From Gnetum montanum (lineage: Eukaryota; Streptophyta; Gnetopsida; Gnetales; Gnetaceae): DNA of 64,000 nt. The stretch lies in NCBI GenBank assembly GCA_015680685.1, contig MNCI01008884.1:84299-148298 (forward strand). The letters run 5' to 3'. The notes beneath the pieces are model-generated. The model saw only the letters and a program-made list of their open reading frames with translations, did no database searches and had not been told where the DNA came from. Numbering within the stretch: position 1 is the first letter of the stretch; each line of letters starts with the position of its first letter. Positions 23,720 through 32,768 of this stretch are shown in pieces. The position numbers and the translations under genes are program-made.

Positions 23720-26214
23720 TTGGGTTGAAGGGGACTTCGAAGTTTTGATTTATACTGAGGTATCTAAGGAATCAGTTGCTTGTGATTGCAAGGGCTTGGT
23801 TGGACTATTGGTTCTAAAGAAAGGCATTTTCTTCATGTGGTTGTTGGAACCAACGGTAGGTTGAGAGCTAATAGCCCTTATGGCATTACATTTCTACGGC
23901 TAGGTAAGGATTTCACCTTGCATTACGGGAGTAGGTGATAGTGGAGCTATTGGTGGAAGAGATGCAGCTGGATGAGAAGGATGATATACTTGTGGAATAT
24001 CACCTTTAGAAGAGGGAGTCCCATAATACTCACAGGCTTGGTAGTAAGATTAAGGAGTGACATGACTAGTAGAGTCACGTGGGGAGATTGGCTGCTGCAC
24101 ATAATATCCATATGGGTCAGGTTTCCAGTAAGGATACTGTTGCCTTGGTGGTGGTATTTCCCATGATTTTGGATGTTTCCATTGTTGATATTACTCAATC
24201 GGTTGTGGTGGAGTTCCATTGGGATAATATGTTAAGGGGAACTGCCTTGGGTTACCTTGAGGATAAGGTAACCTTTGGGGTATTTTCCTTTTGTTTAATC
24301 ATGGGTTGAGTGCATACATCCTAGACTCCTAAAAATGTGAAATTACAGGGCAACATCCCTTAGGATGGTCATATTGACATATCTCACATCCACTATCATT
24401 GTTTGTTTCTGAATCCACAACGTCTTCAATGATGGCAACTTTGCCCTTACCCTTGCTACGTGCATGTTCAGCCTCTTTCTTTTTTCTTTTCTCACTACCT
24501 TACTCTCTAGAATCCTCTACTAGAAAAGTTTGAAATCTATTATCTAGGGAATCCCACATTTGGTCTACCTTTGTTGAAACTTCTGATGTCATCTTTTGGA
24601 TAGGCAAAGTTTTCCTATTCACCATCTCTTCGAGTGATGACTCTTCTTCATCCTCACAAAATCTTATCCCCTCTTCCAAAGGGAAGGATCTTGATTATAC
24701 TCTTCCACACTTTCTCTCTTCTGTAGCTCACCTTCTTCCTTAGCAACTTGCTCCAATAGTCTTTGAATTTGATGGGACCTAAGCTCAAATAGTCTCCCTT
24801 GGGCATAAGTCCTAAGGGTTCTTCTTATTTCATGCCTAAGCCCTTCCACGAGATGGTGCAATTGATCCCATTGCGAATAATCATGGTCAAGACAATGATG
24901 TAATAGTGCATAGTATCGGCCCATGGCAACATCCAAGGGTTCATGTCCTCCTTGTTTCCAGCCTTGGATTTGCTTTCGCAAGTTAGACACTCAAGAGTAC
25001 ATTTGGTACTTATCATTAAATAGTTCTAACATAGTACTCCATCTACGAATGGATTTCAGTTCTAAAGACTAGTACCAGCTTTCCACTTCTTTAACTAATG
25101 TCTGTGGGAACAACTTAAGTTTTTGTCATTCGTTCTCTATGTTCTATAAGGCACACACATCATGGAATGCTTGTAAATGATTTTGAGGATCAGCATTGTA
25201 TCCCACTTCAAATCAAGGGATGTTGTTCATATCTAATCTCTTGATCCTACTATCTTTTTGATGCCTTGTTGGAATTCTAACAGCCTTAGTTATGTCCAAA
25301 ATACTTCGAGTAGTGAGGAGGAGTCCATTGTGATCATCTTATCCATGGTGTCTATGATGTCTACATTGTTTCCTACTCTCCCTTATTCTATGTCGTGACT
25401 CTCTAGAGTGCCCTCATCCCCTTTCTTAGCTGTTTCATCTATGAATTTCACTTTTCCTACCTTTATCCCCATAGTATTTTTCTTTATGACCATGTTCAGA
25501 TATTGAAGAAGAGGGTGAAGGATATGATGAAGGTGAAGAAGAAGGAGAACTATCACCATGAAGATGTCTGCTACCTTCTCTTCTATGGTCTCGGCCCCAA
25601 TCATGATTGCAATCAAAATGTCCATCTTTATCATGAGTTCGTATTCCTTTTTCAGTTCCTTTGTGCCCATGGATATCAAAACCTAGGTTATGAATAGTGA
25701 AATGAAGGTTTTAATACACAACCTCTTGGCCAAAGTCAAGGGGAGGAACATTGCTATGTGGACGACTACCTGAGGTAGGTTCACCACCCTCATTTTCACT
25801 TAAGACATGTGGGGCATCCTAAGACCACTTACCCTTCAAAGACTTATGATGTCTCTCCTGTTGCAAGTCCCTTTGACATTGTGCCTCTATGGAATAGTAT
25901 TCTCTTAAGTCATGGTCTTGCACAATGTATTCTACATGTAAGTGTGACATGCCAATTCATGTGAGAGTATGAAGAAGCATGCTCAGAACTGAACAATCGA
26001 GAGGTAAGACTATGTTACCCTCTAAGTCTCACCAATGCAGTTGTTCATCTTGATGGAGGATAAAGGTGAAGTCTGGTATATACTCATTAGGATGAATATA
26101 TACCACTCAAACGTTTTGAGGGACTGGTAGATCAATGTCATGTGTATTACGCCACTGACTATTTCCTATTTCAAACCTAGGCAATGAGGCGCTTTCATAC
26201 AAAGAAGGAGACAT
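23720..26214 (-). pseudogene. Ath-3 gag
   Basis: The ATG at 26214 starts MSPSLYESASLPRFEIG. The N-terminal block at about 26050-26110 includes PNEYIPDFTFILHQDEQLHW. The capsid part 24664-24990 reads IQGWKQGGHEPLDVAMGRYY and then a leucine-rich helical stretch. The zinc-finger-like GCEICQYDHPKGCCP lies near 24345-24400. The Pro/Gln/His-rich C-terminal part is at 23947-24219. Several stops interrupt it. Domain order equals Ath-1 and Ath-2. Confidence 0.83.
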
Positions 26215-26330
26215 ACTTGTCTGTTCAGTGTGCAATGTATTCTTGTTTATTATTTTCTTAATTAATCCTAAGGGTTTGTTCCAATGATATGAATGATTTC
26301 CTAAGTTCTAATTAGCACAAAAACAACTAA

Positions 26331-26349
26331 GTCCCTAGCAATAGCACCA
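26331..26349 (-). promoter_or_regulatory. Ath-3 primer binding site
   Basis: Minus strand TGGTGCTATTGCTAGGGAC, one base inside the LTR; two or three changes relative to Ath-2. Confidence 0.8.
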
Positions 26350-26350
26350 A

Positions 26351-27280
26351 TGATGAGCAGCAAGGTACCCCTATGCTCAACCATACAAATATGAGCATTT
26401 CACGCACAATCCAGTCAAATTTCAAGGACTAAGTGCTTATGCACCCTTGTGGAATAAGCATGGGTTGGTTGATCATCATCTTCCCAAGCTTACCTGTATG
26501 TCACAATTGTATGGTTAAGTAAGCTTGAGGCATATGATTTTTATAGCTTTTATGTTTTTATGTCCTGGGCTAGTAGGGAAGGAGTGAGGTAACTAAGTGA
26601 CTAATTTAACTTAACTACTCATTAACTAAGTTCTAACTAATCCTAACACCAGCATCCATTCCCACTTGCCGTACACATCCTGAACTAGGGCAACACTGCT
26701 AGGATTACCAAACACTAATTGTTACTGGGTTACTAAGCATTACATGCATGCTCAAAGTGGTCGTGCTTGTGTAATTTAACAATTTTATTAATTGATTAAA
26801 ATGAATTGTTGTGCTAATAACATAAATGTAAAGTGCATAAAATAAAATAAATTCATAAGAAAATAAAATAAAATAAATGCGTAAGAAAAAAAATCTCAAG
26901 TGCTACAAGGATGAGTCAAAGAACTTGTCTTTATTTCCAACATAATGGTGTGCTCAGGTACATCAATTCTTGAATAAAGATCCATCCATACTTTGAACTC
27001 CTACTGTGGGCCCTTGGAAAATACTCTAACTTTCAAACAGACTACAAGAGTTTCACTATTTGACTGCTAAAAGACTTCCTTCCAATTGTGTGCCTAGGCA
27101 CTGTATTTATAGGCTTGGGAGCAACTACTCTAATAATTAGAGTAAAGGCTCTAATGATTAGAATAACTACTAAAGTAACTTCTAGAGTAACCACTCTAAT
27201 AATTAGAATAACTACTAGAGTAACCGCTAGAGTAACCACTCTAATAATTAGAGTAAGTGCTAGAGTAACCACTCTCATCA
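26351..27280 (-). repeat. Ath-3 5' LTR
   Basis: 930 bp, TGATGAGCAGCAAGGTACC...CTCTCATCA. The minus-strand TATA box CCTATAAATAC at 27103-27113 leaves about 165 bp of U3, made mainly of short repeats. Confidence 0.92.
27125..27275. repeat. U3 array of inverted/tandem TAATTAGAGTAAC units in Ath-3 LTR
   Basis: Units ACTCTAATAATTAGAGTAACC (21 bp) alternate with 12-bp units ACTAGAGTAACC or GCTAGAGTAACC. The centre CTCTAAT-A-ATTAGAG is an inverted repeat with 7-base arms. The array lies immediately upstream of the TATA box, where an enhancer would sit. The other LTR has the same array with a different unit order. Confidence 0.8.
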
Positions 27281-27285
27281 ATGAT
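27281..27285. repeat. Target-site duplication of Ath-3, right copy (ATGAT)
   Basis: Identical to 10172-10176. Confidence 0.93.
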
Positions 27286-27660
27286 GGAGGGAAGCACTAA
27301 TGCCACTTCATTTAAGGTTGTTAGGGTCCCTTTCCTAGCCTATAAAATGTGATTTTCCTACCATCAAGGCAATCAAATTAATGAATATAAGCTTCAATTC
27401 AATTACAAAAACAAGCATATGCAAGAAGATCTTCAATAAAGATCACTCAAAGCATAGTTCAAGCTATCAAGGCTATTCAACTGTATTGTGTGTTTACAGA
27501 GATTTTAATATTTCACTACACTATTTTTATGATCCAAAAATTCTAATAAAATCTATCCACTCAATAGTTTACATCTGATGCAGTTATTTCTTTCAATGCA
27601 TTTCAGTCAATTCGATCTTAAAATCTCTAGGTTCGAGCTTCACCCTATCTCACTATCCTT
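27286..27660 (+). repeat. Cop-1 LTR, right part (end approximate)
   Basis: Continues the copia LTR after Ath-3. It has a TATA-like CCTATAAAATG at 27339-27349 and leader-type sequence. I could not define the LTR end; it lies before the second copia fragment at about 27660. Confidence 0.6.
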
Positions 27661-27813
27661 TTTTAAGCCAAGGAATTTAATACATGTGATAAAGTTATTT
27701 CACAAGCATGATGGTTAAGAAATATTATCTCTGGTCTAAAAGTTATTGGATCTATAGTAAGGCCAATAAGGAATTATTATGGTAACTTAACTGTAATTTT
27801 ATCTTATGGTAAG
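27660..27813 (+). pseudogene. Cop-2: second copia RNase H fragment
   Basis: GAATTTAATACATGTG through ATCTTATGGTAAG parallels 9370-9504 of Cop-1 with scattered differences, encoding the same WLRN...SIARPIRNYY block. It stops where Ath-4 begins. This is a separate copy of the same copia family, next to Cop-1. Confidence 0.75.
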
Positions 27814-28784
27814 TGATGAGTGATGGGTACCCCCTATTTTCAACCATAAGAATCACAAGCGTTCATACACGATTCGATCAAATTTCATTGATGGGACTAG
27901 TTGTGCATCTAGATTGTTAAGAATTTATCATAGTTTGTTATCTTTCGACTTGGACTAGTGGTAGCTTTATCACGTATGATTTAGTCTAGAGTGGTGCATA
28001 TGATTTGTGATGTTGTTTCAACCTTATGCTACTCATAATGATAATAAAGAAATTAATTAGTTAATCTAATTAACAACAAAAAGTAAAGTCTAAACTAGCC
28101 TATGAACGATAAGTGTCCATTCTCAGCTTGCCATACACATCATAAACCCACGTATCCACTACTAGGATTACCAATCACTATGCTACTAGGTGAACCAAGT
28201 AATAACATTACTGGGACTACCAAGTGAATGCGTGTTTACACTCAAAACTAGTTGTGCTCATTTCACCAATTCTTTAATATGCATGGAAACATAAATATTA
28301 ACTAAGTACATGAAACATAAATTACATGGAAAGTAAATCTAATCTAAGTTAAAGTGCCACAATGAATAAGAATCAATCTCAATCTTATTGCCATTCATGT
28401 GTCTAGGTACATTGCCACTCAAATAAGACACCATGGAACTGACTCAGATCCATACTGCAGGTACTCACTAACTATTCTCTAAGACCACAAAATAAAACTG
28501 CAAGATTTCAACTATTCTATTGATAAAAGAATGCTAATGCACAGTGGGAGCACGTGCATTTATAGGTGAAAAAAGACACTGCGTCAATAGGGTTACATGA
28601 ACATGTTATTACATGCATCAATGGGATCGTGTCAACGAGTATACATTGGTGTAGCTATGTCTATGTGACTACATCAAGGAAGCTACATTGAAGTAAATGC
28701 ATTGAAGCAGATGTGTTGAGGTAACTCCATTGAAGTGGCTACATCAATGCAATCAAATCAACACAACCAACCAATGCTTCATCA
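27814..28784 (-). repeat. Ath-4 3' LTR
   Basis: 971 bp, TGATGAGTGATGGGTACCC...GCTTCATCA. The minus-strand TATA (TATAAATGCAC, about 28554-28564) leaves about 220 bp of U3, the longest of the four related LTRs. Confidence 0.85.
28615..28768. repeat. 14-bp minisatellite, 11 units, in the U3 of Ath-4
   Basis: Eleven contiguous units of exactly 14 bp, consensus roughly ACATTGAAGTAACT: for example 28685 ACATTGAAGTAAAT, 28699 GCATTGAAGCAGAT, 28713 GTGTTGAGGTAACT, 28727 CCATTGAAGTGGCT, 28741 ACATCAATGCAATC. A further unit lies at 28581-28594. Units differ from each other but the period never slips across 154 bp. Confidence 0.9.
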
Positions 28785-28793
28785 TACCCCCAT
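28785..28793 (-). promoter_or_regulatory. Ath-4 polypurine tract
   Basis: Minus strand ATGGGGGTA next to the LTR, same as Ath-2 and Ath-3. Confidence 0.85.
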
Positions 28794-30960
28794 GACTAAG
28801 TAAAAACTCATCCTTGAGTTAACAAGATAGGATCGAGCTTTCTTTATAAAAAAAATTAAGAATGATGGGATTATTGACAAATGCTAATTATTGACTAACT
28901 TTAAGTGCTGCATTGCAAAATTTTATTCAAGTAGATGCATTACAAAATAGAAAAAATAACAAAAAGAGTAGACAGACATTGAAGATTACAAAATTTATAG
29001 AGGTCTTCAAAAATCCACTAAAGATGATTCTTCTTGTTGCTGTTAGTGGTGGTAGACTTCCAACTTTGATTGTTATGTTGATGATTCTCTAGTTATGTGG
29101 AACATTTTTTAAGGATGGACTGAAATTTCTTATCATCGTCTCATGGATCTAGCAAACATGTGATGTTTAAGCTATAATCCTATATGTGCTACAATTTTTC
29201 CATGGGCATATCCTCCATTGTACCTCTCTTGGCTTCATTTTCATGCCTAGTAAAAGACCTTCTTTCTTAGGCATTTCGTTTAGCATCACCTGTAGTCACT
29301 AGAGGATCAACATTAGTTTTGGTAAATTTTTCCTTAATAATCAACCTTGTTCTGATCACTTAATTTGTGTTTAAGCACAAGGGATGAAAATGTGCTATGC
29401 CCAAGGCTATGAGGAAACAAAAATCATATCAAGTTGTTCACATTATTTTGATTAATTACTACTAGTTACCACAATGTTTGAAACTAGGATGTTAAAAAAA
29501 TTTCAAAGTGGGCATCCCTAGCCCCCATGACTAATATGAATAACTCTAGAAGCACAAAAGTTTTCAAACAATTAAAACCAAAGGTCTAACTCAGAAGATG
29601 GCTAAGAAATATTAAACTTGAATGATATTTTGACAGAAAAGTAGAAAAAGGTAAAAAAGTAATTGAAAAAGATGAGTAGTCCCAAAATTATGCATAAATT
29701 CAGAGAAACTATCACTGATGTTCTGGAAGATGTGATAGTTAGTTCAAAGCCATGATCAATAAGAGTTATGCAAGTGGATCCTTCCAAAAGTAGGATCTTA
29801 CCATAAAGCCCTTCCATAACGACTTCTATAGATGTCCATAGGCACCTTATAAGTTAGATGTAGACCATACTTTTGTTCCAAATAACACACAACTACCTTT
29901 GTTGGGATTTTGCACTATGCTATACAAAACCATTGGACTCATAATTTCATGTAGCAGTGAGGTGAATAATGGGATGAAAAGGGATTGCAGAGATCAAGGA
30001 TGTAAGGTACTTGACCATGTTTGTAATAGGTTCATTTGAAAAATATGATTAAAATGATCATCATACCTATTCATCCAAGTTCAGACCAAGTCCATACCAT
30101 GAACAGTGACCTCGCATTAATGTGTTCCTTCTTGCTGACCATCATGAGTCCACAACCACCCCAAAGAACAATCATCACTCCAAAAGAGAAGAAGGAAGAA
30201 AGATTATTAGTTAGAGGGGAGCCATTAGGCATGGGTAACATGTCTTTCCAACCCCATAACTAATACTTGTAGCCCATTATTGTGTCTAAGGAGTATGCTT
30301 TGAATTTCCATTATTTTTTTTCTTTTTTCTTTTTCTTTTTTGTTTATTTTTTTTCTCTCTCTCTTTTAAATTTTAAAATTCTTTGAAATGGGAACCACAC
30401 CATGCAAAGACATAGCTTCTTTTTTATTGGTTGATGGAGGAGTGATGATATGTTCTAAGAGGAGTCATAAGCCACATGAAGAAAGTCAAGAAAAGAACCC
30501 AACAAGTTCCCTTCAAGTCACATCTTTTGTCATTCCCACTTGGTCATTTTCTCTTTTTTCAAGGTACAATGATCATTGATTGATTTTAGTTTCATAAGAG
30601 AAGAACCAAATTGCTTTCATGACAAAGACCTTTTATTTAGAGACTTAGAGGGATGGATGAGGTGGTCTCACTATTTTACACAATTACTTGCCTAATCATC
30701 TTGATAGCATAGAACAAAAACCTAACACATATCGTTGACTTCTACATCATGACTTGGCAATATTATTAACAAAAACATAAATGACATTCATAAAACATAA
30801 AGGAAATGACTCAAGAAAAGAGAAAAATATAAAGAAAAGAAAAATATTAAAAAATGAAAAACTTATTAAGAATCAGAAAATTTTGAAAGAAATAAGAAAA
30901 TGATAAAAAATTGTAAAACAAAAAAGTGAAAAACACTTATTAGTTATTGAACCAAGATGA
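28794..30960 (-). other. Ath-4 3' non-coding region
   Basis: No gene seen. It keeps the family blocks CATGGGTAACATGTCTTTCC (30230-30249) and ACCACACCATGCAAAGACAT around an expanded T/CT-rich run at 30311-30365. Confidence 0.7.
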
Positions 30961-31071
30961 AGCATCTTCCCCCTAACTAATCTTATGAATGCAAATTCAG
31001 GAGATGAAACACACAATCCCCTGGTTATACACGACTAGTTTCCCATCTATCATCATTAATAATTTAATTAA

Positions 31072-32085
31072 TCACGTGGTAGCACATCTAACATTGGTGA
31101 TAGTCTCGTTTGAATTATTCGGGGATGTATCTTCATCTAGACTTGAAGGTATTTCTATTTTGGGGGGTTCATATGTGTTTGCTTCTTCTTCTTGATTTTT
31201 TGTTTTAATTCCTAGGTCTTCACGTTTAATATCCTTTTCTAGTGTATAATCAGATTGTAAGATATATGTGTACAAGTCCTCTATTTGGTCTGTTTTCTTA
31301 AGTCTAGAACTAATACGTGAATTAATTACTTCCATGTATCTTTGAAATAGTTTTATATTCTTATTTTCAAGCCACTAGGTGTCTTCCGATTTAGTGGCTA
31401 CTACATAAACTAGTTTTTGCTCACACACTTGTTCCTTAGCTTTGTTTTAGATTTTCTTAATATTTTGAATTTCTAGCTCACAGTTGCACCCTTTACTATT
31501 AGTAGTGATGCATGGATTCTTTTGTCTCTCCACAAGGATAGGTTTATCATTTATGTCTTGTGTTGGAGTGGTAATGGTTATTGACTTTTGCATATGATTG
31601 GGAGACATCATTCTGGTAAGGAAGGATGTTGCACCAGATTGGCCTTGTGCTAGTTTTGATATGCTAGTAGGTCTATGAGTTTTACACCCATGTGAGGAAA
31701 CCATCCTAAAGAAAGGACATTTTCGAGGTTGTGGCTGAGATCTACTAGCATTATCATTTCCATGTATGTTCACAACACAAGTGGCACTCTTTCGTTGATG
31801 TTGTGGTGCTGAACATTCCTGTGTTGTTGGCAATGACATATGGTTGAGAGAATTATGAGAATATCGAGGATATTACAGAGGATGAGAGGTGTGAGGTGGT
31901 GATCCTTCAGAAGATGTTGCAAGTTGATGATATTTAGGAGAGTGGTAATAGTGATTTGAGGTAGAGAAAATAGAATCAGTTAGGGAAACAGGTTGTTGAA
32001 CGTAATATCTATACAAGTCTGACTGGTAATAAAGGTAGTGATGGTTTGATGATGGCCTCCCCCACAACTATGGGTTTTGCCACTG
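31072..32085 (-). pseudogene. Ath-4 gag C-terminal part joined to post-protease linker
   Basis: 31873-32067 has the Tyr/Gln/His-rich gag tail (YYVQQPVSLTDS). 31447-31839 has RKCPFFRMVSS, the equivalent of the RRPFFR block of Ath-2, and then passes directly to QKNPCITTNSKGCNCE, which in Ath-2 follows the protease. The protease core is therefore deleted. 31072-31335 is an acidic/lysine-rich stretch not matched in the other copies. No catalytic site remains. Confidence 0.65.
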
Positions 32086-32089
32086 TGTT

Positions 32090-32570
32090 TGATAAGTAGC
32101 GAGGTACCCCTATGCCCAACCATATGAATCACTAATGTGTTCATGCGTAATCTAGTCAAACTCTGTGGATTTCTAGTGTTTTCATACACAAGATTCAATC
32201 TAGAAGGTGAATCTAATTGTGGAACGATCGTTTTCTTTCCAACTACACTTGTGAAGCTCAGTTGTATGGTTAAGTGCAATAGAGGCACATGGTTTTTATT
32301 ATTTTATATTTTGTTAACCTAAGGTTGGTAATAGATTGAAAATAAATAAATTAACTAATTCAACTAATTTAATTACTAATCAATAACTAACCATCCTAAC
32401 ATAAGCATTCGGTCTCACTTTCCATACACATCCTGAACACGTACAACACTATTGGTCGACCAAGCATTAAGCACTACTAGAATTACCAAGTGTTATACAT
32501 ATGCTCGAAGTGATCGTACTTATGCATGCTAGTCTATTTAGCTTAATTAATCAATTACTTAAAGTCTTCT
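32090..32570 (-). repeat. Ath-5: fragment of another Athila-type LTR
   Basis: Starts TGATAAGTAGCGAGGTACCC and follows the family pattern (CAACCATATGAATCAC, GTTGTATGGTTAAGTG, CCAAGCATTAAGCACTACT). It is nearer to the Ath-1 LTR than to the Ath-4 LTR and lacks the TATA/U3 end. It abuts Ath-4 without a primer site, so it is a separate insertion or a deletion product. Confidence 0.7.
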
Positions 32571-32768
32571 TTAAAAAGTAGAACCAACATTTATAATGCC
32601 AAAAGGCATCTTGGCAAATTGGAAGGTTCCCCATTTGATTGTAAAGGTAATTATATATTGATCTTTCTTATTAACTAAAATTTGTGCATTACTAAAATCT
32701 AATGCAGTAACCCTCCTCAAATCTAATGTTGTAACTAACTTCTTCTTCAATTTATTTTTCACATCCAT
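32571..32768 (-). pseudogene. Isolated Ty3 reverse transcriptase fragment
   Basis: A 65-codon frame contains KDQYIITFTIKWGTFQFAKM and PFGIINVGSTF, the RT block Y-T-F-W-G-x-F-MPFGL-N-AGATF. Residues before it are not recognisable as RT. It belongs to a Ty3 element different from the Ath copies; no LTR was seen for it. Confidence 0.7.

Larger units (their letters stand above)
10177..27280 (-). mobile_element. Ath-3: Athila-type element, host of Ath-2
   Basis: Minus strand. 5' LTR 26351-27280, primer site, gag, protease, RT, RNase H, integrase, non-coding 3' region, polypurine tract, 3' LTR. The 3' LTR is split into 10177-10778 and 17803-18102 by Ath-2. A 5-bp duplication ATGAT flanks it. All canonical domains are present in order, though interrupted by stops and carrying substitutions at catalytic residues. 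Without Ath-2 it would be about 10.1 kb. Confidence 0.92.
27814..32089 (-). mobile_element. Ath-4: truncated Athila-related element
   Basis: Minus strand. It holds the 3' LTR (27814-28784), polypurine tract, 3' non-coding region and a gag/protease-region remnant, ending abruptly at 32089 without primer site or own 5' LTR. RT, RNase H, integrase and the protease core are absent. The left border follows GTAAG, present once in the equivalent place in Cop-1, so it is an insertion in Cop-2. Its LTR is the most divergent of the group. Confidence 0.8.

Noticed and set aside
27042-27281. Hydrophobic valine/isoleucine-rich peptide on the minus strand (also 17897-18166)
   Set aside because: Translation of the LTR U3 repeat units; not a membrane protein.
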